From: Anaerolineae bacterium
GTDB taxonomy: Bacteria > Chloroflexota > Anaerolineae > 4572-78 > J111
DNA length: 64,000 nucleotides
Assembly: GCA_022071955.1 (NCBI GenBank)
Contig: JAJVIM010000027.1
Coordinates: forward strand, 124,001-188,000
Direction of reading: 5' to 3'
The position numbers and the translations under genes are program-made. Under the pieces are notes generated by a model. That model did no database searches. It was not told the DNA's origin and saw nothing but the letters and a program-made list of their open reading frames with translations. Each line of letters opens with the position of its first letter. Within the stretch, counting starts at the first letter, position 1. Positions 16,950 through 27,000 of this stretch are shown piece after piece.

Positions 16950-18578
16950 ATGACCTTTACACAAACATTAATAAATGGGCAACAAGGCTTGTTTAAAGCG
17001 CAAACACTAACTCCCATGCAAAAACTCACCCTGCGGTTTGTAGTTGTTGGCCTGGTCTATTATGGGTTTGCCGTTGTTGAAGGCATGATTATGCGGATTT
17101 ACCAGGTTAATCCTATCCCGGTAATTGATGCAAACCAATATTTTGCTATTTTAACCGCCCATCCATTAGTGGGTATTTTTGGTTCAACGTACTCGATTGT
17201 TTTTGGCGCCTTTCTGTTTTTGGTGCCTTTTTTAATGAAGAAACCTCTTTGGAGCTTTAAACTTGCCAACTGGACTTTCTTGCTGTTGGCAATAGGCACA
17301 TTTGTATTCTGGTCGGCGGGTTTTGTTTCGCATTATGCTCCACTATACACCCTGTATTGGCCCTTGCCCGCCGATTTTAGCCAGTTTAATCCTTTGGGGG
17401 GAGCAGTGTTTATTACAGGAATTGCACTGGTGATGGTAGGCACCGTCTTTTTTGTAATTAATGTTTTCAAGACTATTACTTATACACCGGTTGGCTGGCC
17501 ACAACAACCGGCCGGAGCGCTATTGGCATCAGCAATTGGGTATAGCGGTTTGAAAAATTTATTCAAAAAAGATAAAGACGATCATCTAGTAGCTCTACCG
17601 GTGGCGGCTGTTGCTCGAGGTTCTGTCGACGTTGCCCTCAACTCCGGAATCATCTTGTTTACCGGTGTCCTTATTCTGATTTATATGGTCGGCGCTTTGC
17701 TGGGTTTTGACCTAAAAGAAACCGCTATCGATGCCCTGCTGTATAAAAATTGGTTCTGGTGGGGTTTGGACCTGATTGCCGATGGGTTGGTGCTAATCTT
17801 TGTTGCGGGAACCTGGTATTTGTTGGCAACCTTGATTACCGGCAAAAAACTTTTTATGGAAAATTTTGCCCGTACTGCCTTGCTGGTTGAACTTGTTGTT
17901 TCCTGGACCGTCTGGTCGCATCACCTGCTTTCTGACCAGGCTCAACCAGCTATATTAAAGGTTATATCCGGTGAAATGGTAACTGCTTTTGAGTTAATAA
18001 CTCAAGGCCTGGCCTTTTTCATCACCCTGGCCACCCTTTGGAGTGCAAGGCCACTTAAACTTACAAATGAGTTAAAATTTCTACTTGGTGGCTTGTTAGG
18101 GTTTGCTTTAGGCGTGCCGGCCGGCATTATGCAAGCGGATGTGGGCTTAAATAGAATTTTGCATAATACCCAGTGGGTTATCGGGCCTCACGTCCATGTT
18201 GCCGTTTTGGTTGGTTTGACCATGACTCTTTATTCTGCAATCTATCTTTTGTTTCCCATATTAACCAATGGCGCAAAATTGTATAGCCAGAAGTTGGCTG
18301 ATTTTCACTTTTGGGCGCACCTAACCGGCGGTGTGGGGATGGGGGCGTTTATGGGAATGGCCGGGTTACAAGGAATGTTACGTAGAACAATTTATTTTGA
18401 GGGTGAATTTAGCCTTTACATGATATTGGCCGCTTTGTGTGGAACATTATTGCTGCTTGCCTTTCTGGCCTTCTTTTTCAATATTGTCATGAGTGTGGGG
18501 TTAAAAGGAGTAATCGGTATATTTTACAGCCCTTCAAATTCAGATAAAGAAGAATTAATACCTGTAACTGCATCATAA
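16950..18578 (+). CDS. Haem-copper oxidase superfamily catalytic subunit, NO-reductase-like, variant active site
   Basis: Integral protein of 542 residues with about 12-14 helices. Haem ligands are in place: H71 (TAHPLVGIFG) and the H405...H414-V-H416 block (HNTQWVIGPHVHVAVLVG). Two metal-ligand His are kept (H324-H325 in VWSHHLL). The helix that normally holds the third CuB/FeB His and the Tyr or Glu (HPEVY in oxidases, H-x3-E in NORs) reads WWGLD274LIAD278GL: Asp replaces His and a second Asp sits at +4. No cross-linking Tyr or K-channel motif is seen. I therefore read it as a member of the non-canonical NOR-type families (I recall gNOR-like sets having Asp here) rather than an O2 reductase. 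Substrate is unproven. Confidence 0.8.
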   Translation: MTFTQTLINGQQGLFKAQTLTPMQKLTLRFVVVGLVYYGFAVVEGMIMRIYQVNPIPVIDANQYFAILTAHPLVGIFGSTYSIVFGAFLFLVPFLMKKPLWSFKLANWTFLLLAIGTFVFWSAGFVSHYAPLYTLYWPLPADFSQFNPLGGAVFITGIALVMVGTVFFVINVFKTITYTPVGWPQQPAGALLASAIGYSGLKNLFKKDKDDHLVALPVAAVARGSVDVALNSGIILFTGVLILIYMVGALLGFDLKETAIDALLYKNWFWWGLDLIADGLVLIFVAGTWYLLATLITGKKLFMENFARTALLVELVVSWTVWSHHLLSDQAQPAILKVISGEMVTAFELITQGLAFFITLATLWSARPLKLTNELKFLLGGLLGFALGVPAGIMQADVGLNRILHNTQWVIGPHVHVAVLVGLTMTLYSAIYLLFPILTNGAKLYSQKLADFHFWAHLTGGVGMGAFMGMAGLQGMLRRTIYFEGEFSLYMILAALCGTLLLLAFLAFFFNIVMSVGLKGVIGIFYSPSNSDKEELIPVTAS

Positions 18579-18649
18579 AGTACAAAACTGATAAAATTTC
18601 CAGTTAACTGTTGATTCACATAAGATAACTTAAGTTTTGACCTATTGCA

Positions 18650-19357
18650 TCATCCAGGCTTAAACTTCGGATAAAGACGTTTGAGTTTACAACGGGCATC
18701 ATCGATCTTGAACTGCCAATCAACGCTACGCTGTTTGTCATTGGTTTGAGTGGCCCAGGTCGCAAGCTCTTGTTGGAGGTCTGAAAGATGACCGAGTCGC
18801 CGACCTTGCAAACACTGTCGGGTCATCGCACTCAATTCACACTCAGCAATATTGAGCCAACTGCCGTGTTTCGGGGTGTAGATGAAATCAAGGCGCTTGA
18901 CATAAGCTCTGGCCACGGCTGGTTCAAATACGGTGTGAAATGCGCCTTTGGTATGGGTGTTGAGATTATCCAGCACCAGCGTAATCCGTCGTCCGGCATA
19001 GCGTGTATCCAGCAAATGCGCGACTTCCAGCGCCCAATCTTCCTTGGTGCGGCGGGGTCGGACGGTGACTTGCCGAAAGCCTGACAACGGCTCGGTAAAC
19101 ATAAATATGCTGGCGGTGCCATTACGTTCATATTCGTAATCAACCCGTTGACCGTGTGTTTTAGTGGCTGGCAGGGGCAGCCGGGTTTCCAGTAGCAGTT
19201 GATAGGGTTGTTCATCCATACAGAGTTGGGGTTGTTCTGGATTGTAGGGCTGGGCATACACCTCCAGCACTTCTTCCATCCCCGCCACAAACTCTGCATC
19301 CTGATCGGGGGGAATGACCCAGTAGTCAATCAGCCGTTGAGTCATTCGGTTTTTTTC
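18650..19357 (-). CDS. IS630-family transposase, C-terminal DDE part (reached by -1 frameshift)
   Basis: DDE endonuclease domain of about 235 residues. Visible: YWVIPPDQDAEFVAGMEEVLEVY, first Asp in CMDEQPYQLL, YEYERNGTASIFMF, second Asp in LVLDNLNTHT, and Glu in HGSWLNIAECEL. It ends KLKRLYPKFKPG. There is no proper start: the frame joins the upstream one at an A7 run (19350-19356), where the upstream codons ...LKK-TE-stop are replaced by ...KKNRMTQR after a -1 slip. The catalytic triad is intact, so activity depends on frameshifting and on the odd N-terminus. Confidence 0.82.
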   Translation of the reverse strand, partial: EKNRMTQRLIDYWVIPPDQDAEFVAGMEEVLEVYAQPYNPEQPQLCMDEQPYQLLLETRLPLPATKTHGQRVDYEYERNGTASIFMFTEPLSGFRQVTVRPRRTKEDWALEVAHLLDTRYAGRRITLVLDNLNTHTKGAFHTVFEPAVARAYVKRLDFIYTPKHGSWLNIAECELSAMTRQCLQGRRLGHLSDLQQELATWATQTNDKQRSVDWQFKIDDARCKLKRLYPKFKPG

Positions 19358-19734
19358 AAGGTTTGACGTACTGTTTCCGGGCAAATGTTTTCGACAATTT
19401 CCAGGGTGACTAACTGGTCGGCCAGCAGCTTAAGGCTCCAGCGACCATAACCGGGTGGCGGGGGACCCAGCCTCAAGGCGATCAGTTTGGCTTCTCCCAC
19501 TCCATCAAGTTTACGGGGTGTCGGGGGCGTTTCTCGTTTTTTACCATTAAGGGCCAGGTCGAAGCCGTCAACCACCAGTCGTTCCTGCAGCTTTTCGACA
19601 GTGCGCGGGCGACAATTGAAGGCCTCGGTCAGCACCGTCGCGGTACGGTCAACCTGCCGTTGTCGGCGACGGCGCTGCTGATACCAGGCTTGCCGGCTCA
19701 ACCCCAGCCAGCCGCAGATGGCCTCGACCGTCAT
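19342..19734 (-). CDS. Transposase middle part, IS3 orfB N-terminus joined to IS630 HTH region
   Basis: Open in its frame from about 19799 (KKERHAVITQAV) to 19342, with internal ATG 19734. The first part (MTVEAICGWLGLSRQAWYQQ) is the HTH_21-like start of IS3 orfB. From about AFNCRPRTVEKLQERLV onward it is the second half of an IS630 helix-turn-helix, then PPPGYGRWSLKLLADQLV and PETVRQTLKK. It is probably made only as a fusion with orfA (A8 slip) and with the DDE part (A7 slip). Confidence 0.7.
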   Translation of the reverse strand: MTVEAICGWLGLSRQAWYQQRRRRQRQVDRTATVLTEAFNCRPRTVEKLQERLVVDGFDLALNGKKRETPPTPRKLDGVGEAKLIALRLGPPPPGYGRWSLKLLADQLVTLEIVENICPETVRQTLKKTE

Positions 19735-19760
19735 CCGCTGCGGGTACTCGGCTCGGCGGG

Positions 19761-20126
19761 CTACCGCCTGCGTGATGACCGCGTGCCGTTCTTTTTTTTC
19801 ACCGGCTCACCGCGTTGTTCCAGCACCGTGATCGTGCTTTCCAGCATCAGCTTGTCCAGCGACAGCTGGGCCACCAGTTTTTCCAGCGCGGCAATCCGTT
19901 CTGCCTGTCGCACTTGTGTTTCGTCTGCTTCGGTCGTATTTCCGTGGGTCATCGGGGTCTGGTCTCCTGGTTGTGGGCTGAATTGCTTGAGCCAGCGCCG
20001 GATGGTCGGTCCTTGCGGGATGCCGTACTTCCGCTGCAAGGCCGCAAAAGTCGCACCGTGCTCATATTCCTGCACCACTTGTCGTTTGAAGGCCAGACTA
20101 TACTTGTTTTGCTCTTGACTTGCCAT
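19761..20126 (-). CDS. IS3-family orfA (transposase helix-turn-helix protein)
   Basis: 121-residue protein with an IS3/HTH_Tnp_1 start (NKYSLAFKRQVVQEYEHGAT, ALQRKYGIPQGPTIRRWLKQF, about residues 7-50) and a leucine-rich coiled coil (RIAALEKLVAQLSLDKLMLE). Its 3' end holds GTG AAA AAA AAG, i.e. the classic A-AAA-AAG slippery heptamer of IS3 elements at 19791-19799. A -1 slip there leads into KKERHAVITQAV of the next frame. Confidence 0.82.
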   Translation of the reverse strand: MASQEQNKYSLAFKRQVVQEYEHGATFAALQRKYGIPQGPTIRRWLKQFSPQPGDQTPMTHGNTTEADETQVRQAERIAALEKLVAQLSLDKLMLESTITVLEQRGEPVKKKNGTRSSRRR

Positions 20127-20345
20127 TTCCCTTGTCCTGTTTTTAGTCTGTCTCTGTAAATTTTATTCAGGACGGGTCATGTTCTTTGGGCAGCATTCGC
20201 GGAGTCTGGCAACTGTTTGCTCGACGTCATATCTACTTATCGGTTTCATAACTTGCTGTCTACTTGGTTAAACGGACACTCTGGTTGGACTCCGTGATAC
20301 CGGTAAGCAGAGTAATTGGTTCCCTCTTCACATCCGTGAGGTCAC
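20127..20345. other. Non-coding junction between insertion sequence and tRNA fragment
   Basis: No gene recognised. It contains the probable IS end and a stretch with a T-arm-like string GGTTGGACTCC at about 20283-20293, similar to GGTTCGAGTCC of the tRNA fragment just downstream, so this may be tRNA-derived debris. Confidence 0.35.
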
Positions 20346-20370
20346 TGGTTCGAGTCCAGTCGCGCCCACA
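20311..20370 (+). pseudogene. tRNA 3' fragment (Val-like), possible attachment-site remnant
   Basis: The 3' part is a good tRNA: variable loop AGGTC, T-arm ACTGG-TTCGAGT-CCAGT, acceptor strand CGCGCCC and discriminator A. Upstream TTCACAT could be an anticodon loop with CAC (Val), but CCCTC and CCGTG do not pair, and no GGGCGCG 5' acceptor strand occurs within 80 bases. A truncated or decayed tRNA next to an insertion sequence is a typical trace of site-specific integration. The amino-acid identity is uncertain. Confidence 0.55.
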
Positions 20371-20374
20371 CAAC

Positions 20375-20424
20375 AAAAACGGGGCAGATTTTATCGAAAA
20401 AGATAAAATCTGCCCCGTTTTTTT
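20375..20424. terminator. Very long intrinsic terminator hairpin
   Basis: Perfect 21-bp inverted repeat AAAAACGGGGCAGATTTTATC (20375-20395) with its complement at 20402-20422, 6-base loop, T7 tail at 20418-20424. With A5 on one side and T7 on the other it should terminate in both directions. It is placed four bases after the tRNA fragment, as expected for a tRNA gene terminator. Confidence 0.9.
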
Positions 20425-20557
20425 ATGCTTTAGCCGGTTACTGGTTAATACGGCCGCTCCGTTGAGTGCCTGTGCGGCTTTTTGGTTACTTTTCACAAAC
20501 CGTGCGCATTGTTAAGTGGTTCGATATAGGCAATGCCGATGGCCAGCCTAACTTATC

Positions 20558-20866
20558 TTGCTTCTGAATAAGCCACCCAATAGTACAGGGCAAAAGAAAG
20601 AGTGTATTCCCAACTTATTTCGGATGGTATGGCACAGACGCGTGCCGCGCCTTCAGGAGAGATACTTGTTGTGGTTGAGAAAAGAATGTGGCAAAACGTG
20701 CAGCCAGTTTGAAGCGCTGGCCGGTCAGAGGATGCGCTGGCTGGAGGAGGAGATCCGGCTGGCCCGGCCCGGCATTGTGATGCGCCCGGCCAACGAGCAG
20801 ATCCCCTGGCCACACCGCCACGGTGAGAAGTATATCCGGCGGCGCGGCAGGTTGCGCGGTGGCTGA
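20558..20866 (+). CDS. Doubtful hypothetical protein (up to 102 aa)
   Basis: Open frame with no recognised domain. The middle is plausible protein (ERYLLWLRKECGKTC, MRWLEEEIRLARPGIVM), while both ends are rich in Arg and Pro. No convincing ribosome site precedes the start; ATG 20627 is another possibility. It lies between the mobile-element zone and the giant kinase, and could be a gene remnant. The rest of 20425-20960 holds nothing else that I can identify. Confidence 0.22.
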   Translation: MLLNKPPNSTGQKKECIPNLFRMVWHRRVPRLQERYLLWLRKECGKTCSQFEALAGQRMRWLEEEIRLARPGIVMRPANEQIPWPHRHGEKYIRRRGRLRGG

Positions 20867-21024
20867 TTGCTACAATTTCATCAATCAGCCGGGCAAGAAT
20901 GTCATTCTTCTGTAATAATTCGGCAATAGATTTGCAAGAAAAATCGGTTATAATCTCAACATGATCCCATTTGAGCGCCGATAGACTCGAAGTGGGCTGC
21001 AGCGCAATTATTCAGCGAGCCAGA

Positions 21025-24000
21025 ATGGATATGAGTGTAACCACAGCGTTGCCAGGCTACAATATTCTCGAGGTGATGGGGGAAAGTGCTGGGGAGGCCC
21101 TCTACCGTGGCCACCGGCTGCTGGATAACACGCCGGTCTTGCTCAAGGTTCTGAAAGCCGATTACCCGAGTCCAAAAGAGCTGGCCCAACTCAAACGCGA
21201 GTATGAGCTGACTACAGCGCTGCCGGTCGAGGGTGTGGTCCAGGCGCTTGGCCTGGAAGAATATGACCACCGGCCGGTCTTAATTCTGGCGGATTTTGGC
21301 GGAAACCCGCTAAGTCGCCACCCCCGGCTTCATCATTTCGAAATATCGACGGCGCTCCAGCTGGCAATCCAACTGGCCCGAACTCTGGCTGATATCCACC
21401 AGCGGAACATCATCCACAAAAACCTGACGCCCCAGAATATTTTATTTGAACCTCGGACGCAACAGGTCAAAATCACAGGCTTTAGCCTTGCTTCGCAGCT
21501 AACCCAAGAGACCCACCCGGCCGGCGATCCCCGGCTGATTGAGGGTAACCTGGCTTACCTCTCGCCGGAACAAACGGGCCGGATGAATCGCGTCATTGAT
21601 TATCGCGCCGATTTCTACGCCCTGGGCGTGATTCTCTATGAATTACTCACCGACCAACTACCGTTTAAGCTCGATGATCCCTTGCGCCTGGTTTATGCCC
21701 ATATAGCCAAGGAACCCATCCCGCCTGTTACGCTCAGGCCCGATCTACCGCTGCCGCTCTCCAGCCTGATTTTGAAACTGCTGGCCAAAATGGCCGAGGA
21801 TCGTTATCAGAGCGGCTACGGCCTTAGCTTCGACCTGGCCCATTGTCTTGAAGAGTGGCAAGCCGCCCGGACGATCAACCCCTTTAGCCTGGGCCGGCAA
21901 GACATCTCCGACCGATTCCAGATTCCGCAAAAACTCTACGGGCGTGAGCCAGAGCTGCAAACCCTGCTCGCGGCGGTAGAGCGGGTGTACGGAGCCTCAA
22001 CGCCAAACCAGGCCCAGCCAGCGACTTTACTATTAGTCACCGGCTACTCCGGCATTGGCAAGTCAGCTTTAGTTAATGAAGTGCATAAACCGCTGGCCCG
22101 GCAAGAGCAACGCGGTTACTTTATTACCGGTAAATTTGACCAGTTTGAACGTAATATTCCGTATGGGGCCATCATCCAGGCCCTTCAAGATCTGGTGCAA
22201 CAACTCCTGACCGAGCCTGAGGCCGAGGTCCAGCGTTGGCAGGATAAATTGCTTCAGGCCCTGGGGGCTAATGGCCAAATCATCACCGAGGTTATTCCCA
22301 AAGTTGAGTTGATCATTGGTCAGCAGCCGCCGGTTCCGGCCCTCCCGCCGGCAGAAGCTCAGAACCGTTTCACGCTGGTCTTTCTACAGTTCATTCAGGT
22401 CTTTAGCCGCCCGGAGCAGCCGCTGATCATTTTTCTGGATGATCTGCAGTGGGCCGACTCAGCCACGCTGGACCTGTTGCCCTTGCTGGTTACCAATCCT
22501 CAACTGGGTAATTTACTGGTCATTGGCGCTTACCGGGATAACGAGGTACAAGCCGCCCATCCTCTGCTGCGGACTCTGGCTGACCTTGAGCAAACCGGCG
22601 CTCGGCTAAATCGAATCACCCTCGGTCCGTTAGACCTGACACACGTAAGCCAATTTGTGGCCGACGCCTTACAATTGGGGCTTGACCAGGTTAAGCCGTT
22701 GGCCGAGCTGATCCTCCAAAAAACAGGCGGCAATCCATTCTTTTTCATCCAATTTCTAAAGTCTCTCCAGCAAGAGGGGTTAATCACGTTTGACTACTCG
22801 CATGGCTGCTGGACGTTTGATCTGAACGGGATACAGCAGCGCGGCTTTACCGATAACGTGGTTGATCTCATGGCGACTAACCTGCAAAAACTCCCGGCTG
22901 CAGCGCAGCAGGCGGCCAAATTAGCCGCTTGCATCGGCAATCGCTTTAACCTGAGCACCTTGTCTGTGGTCAAGGAAACCTCGGCTGACCAGGTCATGGC
23001 CGATTTATGGCCGACCGTACAGTCGGGGCTAATTGTGCCGCTGGGTGGCGCCGTGCAGTTGGTTCAGCGCCCAAACGCCGATACAACCCCGGAAATGGTC
23101 TACCAGTTTCTGCATGATCGCGTGCAACAAGCCGCCTATGCCCTGATTCCGGACAGTCAAAAACAAGCCGTTCATCTCAAAGTGGGCCGCTTGATGCTGC
23201 AATTCGCCGACAAATCAACCCGCGATGATCGCTTGTTTGAGATTGTCAACCATTTGAATCAAGGGGCGAGCCTGATCGGCGAGCCGGCTGAACGGATAGA
23301 ATTGGCCAAGCTCAACCTGGCGGCTGGCCGCAAAGCCAAAACCTCGACGGCCTATGGCCCGGCGCTGGATTATTTTTGCACCGGCGTGAGCCAATTGGCG
23401 GCCAATAGTTGGTCCTCGGAGTATCAACTCAGCCTGGCCCTGCATTTTGAACGGGCCGAAGCTGAATTTCTAAATGGCAACTTTGAGCAGGCCGAGCAGG
23501 TTTTTGAGATATTGCTGCGACACAGCCGCTCAACGCTGGATCAAGCGGAAGTCTATAATCTAAAGATGCTGCAATTTGAGATTATGGCCCGCTACGACCA
23601 GGCTGTCCAGGCCGGGCGGCAGGGGTTGAGCATGCTTGGCATTGAACTCCCGGAAAGCGCAGCCGCCAAACAAACCGCCCTGATCGCCGAGATAGAGCGC
23701 ATTCACGAGCAGTTACAACTAACGCCGATTAGCCAACTGATTGAACTGCCGGTGATGTCTAAGCCAGAGGTCAAAATGGGGATGAAGTTGTTGATGACAA
23801 TGTGGGCCCCGGCCTATATCGCCGCCGACCACGACCTCAGCGATCTCATTTCGGCCACTATGGTTCGATTATCCTTGTTGCACGGTCACTGCGAGGAGTC
23901 GGCCTATGGTTATGTCACCCATGCCATTACGGTTGGCACAAAATTTGGCGATTACAAATCTGGCTATGATTTTGGCCGATTGGCCTTGCAGGTCAATGAG

Positions 24001-27000
24001 CAATTTGCCGACCGGAAACTGCGGGCCAAAATCCAACATATGTTTAGCTGTTTTGTAAACCTGTGGCGTGCTCCGCTCAAAAGCTGTTTTCCTTACGCTC
24101 GCGAAGCTTACCGCTGTGGGCTGGAAACCGGTGATCTTGCTTACGCTACCTATGGCGCCTTCCACAGCAGTTGGTACACCTGGTTGTGCAGCGGCCAACT
24201 AAGCTTAGTGGACCAGGCCTGCCACGCCAATGTTGCTTTTCTCACCCAAATCAAAAACTACAGTTTCGCCGATGCCCAGCGGGTAATCTGGCAGTGGAGC
24301 TTGAGCTTGCAGGGGCTGCCGGCCCCTGATAGCGCCCCAACCGAAGCGAGCCTGGACGAAGCCATCTACCTGACAACCTATCAAAATGATCCGTTTTTTC
24401 AAACGTTCTACTATGTCACTAAATTGCAGTTGTGTTACACCTTTGAGGATTTTAAGGGCGCCAAAGCAATGGGAGAACAGGCCGAGCGTGTTGCGCCCAG
24501 CCTAAACGGCACAGTGTGGAACGTCATCCTGTGCTTTTATTACGCTCTGACCTTAACCGCCCTATACCCGTTGGCCGACGCATCTGACCGGGTGGCGTGC
24601 GAGCGCAAACTGGAAGATCTCAAACAAAAAATGAAACAGTGGGCCAACAACTGCCCGGCCAACTTCCGCCAGTTGGACCGGCTTATCGAGGCGGAATCGC
24701 TAAAGCTCAAGGGCCGGGATGATGAGGCTCGCGAGCACTATGAGCAGGCCATCTGGACAAGTCGCGAGAACGGTTTTGTCCAAGATGAAGCCCTGGCCAA
24801 TGAATTGTTTGCCAAATACTGGTTGTTTAGAAAGCAGGAAAAGCCGGCCCGGCATTACCTGACCGAGGCTCTGTTCGCTTACCGGCGCTGGGAAGCCGAG
24901 GCCAAAGTTAAAGATTTGGAAGAAAGGTATCGTAATTTGTTGACCCGCTCTGAATATGCAGACAAAGATACGGATGTCACTATCACCACCACCGAAGATC
25001 GGGCGCTTGACTTGATGGCCGTTATCGAAGCAGCCCAAACCCTCTCCGGCGAGATGAATCTGGAAAAGCTGCTCAGCAAATTAATGCAGATTGTGCTGGA
25101 GAATGCCGGGGCGCAAAAGGGCTGCCTTATTTTGAAAAACGGCGAACACTGGACCGTCGAGGCAACCAGTTCGGACCAGCCAGATAGTATCGTTGTTGGC
25201 CACCCCACCTCAACGGAGTCTGAGCAACATTGTGCCTCAGCCATCGTCAATTACGTCAAAAGAACCAACGAATATTTGGTTATCGATGATGCCAGTCACG
25301 ATGAACGCTTTAGTCACGATCCGTATGTGGCCCGGCACCAACCCAAATCGATCCTCTGTTTGCCAATATTGAGACAACAGGAACTTAGCGGTATCTTGTA
25401 TCTTGAGAATAATTTGACCGCCGCCGCCTTCTCTGCCAATCGAATTGAGGTCGTGCAGATTCTGGCCTCGCAAGCGGCCATTTCAATCGAGAACGCCCGC
25501 CTCCACGGGCAGATGGAGCAAGAGATTGCTGACCGGCGGCACGCCGAAGCAGTGCTACGGGCCATCACCGAGGGTACGGCTGCGGCCACTGGCGGTGACT
25601 TCTTTCGCTCGCTGGTACGGCATTTGGCTAAGGCGCTCCACGTCCACTGCGCCTTTGTCACGGAATGTACCGATGCGACTCTGACACGAGTGCGCACCCT
25701 GGCCTACATTGAAGAGGGTCAATTTCAAGAAAACTTTGAGTATGATCTGGCTGGCGCTCCCTGCGAGCGGGTGATCAGCGGCTCAACCTATTTCTGTCCG
25801 AATCAGTTGGAAACCCTGTTCCCAACCGAAGTTGGTATGGAGTCTTATTTGGGTGTGTCTTTAGTTGACTCAACAGGTCGGATCATTGGCCACCTGGCCG
25901 TTATAAATGACCAACCCATAGAAATTAATCCCCAACACCATACCTCAATTCTACAAATCTTTGCCGCCCGGGCCGGCGCTGAACTTGAGCGCATCCGGGC
26001 CGAGGAAGCGCTTCAACAGGCCAATGAGGCGTTGGAGCAGCGAGTGGAAGAGCGCACCGCAGATTTGAGCGAAAGTGAGGCCCGCTACCGGCACCTTTTT
26101 GCTCAAACTCAGACCAACCTGGCCGAAAGCGAAGCTCAGGCGCGCCGGTTGAATTTACTCAACGACATGAGCCAACAGATTAACCGGGCTATCACTGAGG
26201 ATGAAATCATCAAAGTTGTAGCTCATTACAGTCCCCTAATTCTAAACACCGAGCGAGCCAGTGTAGCCCTGCTAACCGAAACAAATGACAGCCTTGAAAT
26301 TTTTGTACTCGAGGGCAAAGGAGACGTAATTCCGGCCGGGACAAAACTGCCGGTGGCTGGCACCGCCTTAGGAAAAGTGGTGAGGGAAAAACAGTTGCTA
26401 AACGTTCCTGAGATTCAGGCTACTGACTTTCTGGATTTTCAAAAGTTGGCCGAACATGGATTTCAATCCAGCATGATTGCGCCTCTGCTTACCGGTGGCG
26501 AAGTTATCGGCACCCTGAATGTAACTGAAAGCCGGCCCAAAGCCTACCAGCAGCGGGATGAACAACTCATCATTCAGATTGCCTCGCTGTTGGCCTCAAA
26601 TGTGGAGAAGATTCGTCGCAACCAGGAGTTGCAGCAGGCCAAAGAAGCAGCAGACAAGGCACGGCAGGCGGCTGAAATGGCCAGTCGAGCCAAGAGCGAA
26701 TTTCTGGCTAACATGAGCCACGAATTGCGAACACCGCTCAACGGTATCCTGGGCTACGCCCAAATTCTCAAAAAAGATAAAGGTTTGGACAACCAGCAAC
26801 AAGAGCGGGTCGCCATCATTCAGCGCAGCGGCGAGCATCTGTTGAACCTGATCAACGATATTCTGGATTTGTCCAAGATTGAAGCCCACAAAATGGAACT
26901 CCAGCTTGGTGACTTTCAGTTCCCTGATTTCCTCCATAACATTGCCGAAATTTGCCGTGTCTCCGCCGAACAAAAACGACTGTCTTTTAAGTTTGAAGCC

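Larger units (their letters stand above)
18600..20179 (-). mobile_element. Chimeric insertion sequence: IS3-like 5' part, IS630-like 3' part
   Basis: Reading the minus strand: an IS3-type orfA, the first ~55 codons of an IS3-type orfB (VITQAVARRAEYPQR, GLSRQAWYQQ), then an abrupt change into an IS630-type transposase (CRPRTVEKL, PETVRQTLKK, YWVIPP, CMDEQP, VLDNLNTH, HGSWLNIAECEL). The IS3 DDE catalytic half is missing and so is the IS630 N-terminus. The IS3 end probably starts TGACCCGTCC at 20179; the IS630 end near 18600-18640 is not defined exactly. I infer a recombined or nested element; no element-wide search was possible. Confidence 0.7.

Noticed and set aside
20311..20370. Complete functional tRNA
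   Set aside because: No 5' acceptor strand or D-arm pairs with the 3' half, and the anticodon stem CCCTC/CCGTG does not pair.
20260..20496. Minus-strand frame containing RDWTRTSDLTDVKR
   Set aside because: This string is a well-known spurious translation of the antisense of tRNA T-arm sequence; it covers the tRNA fragment and its terminator.
20932..20954. Full -35/-10 promoter of the giant kinase
   Set aside because: TTGCAA and TATAAT are only 11 bp apart; only the -10 is credible.
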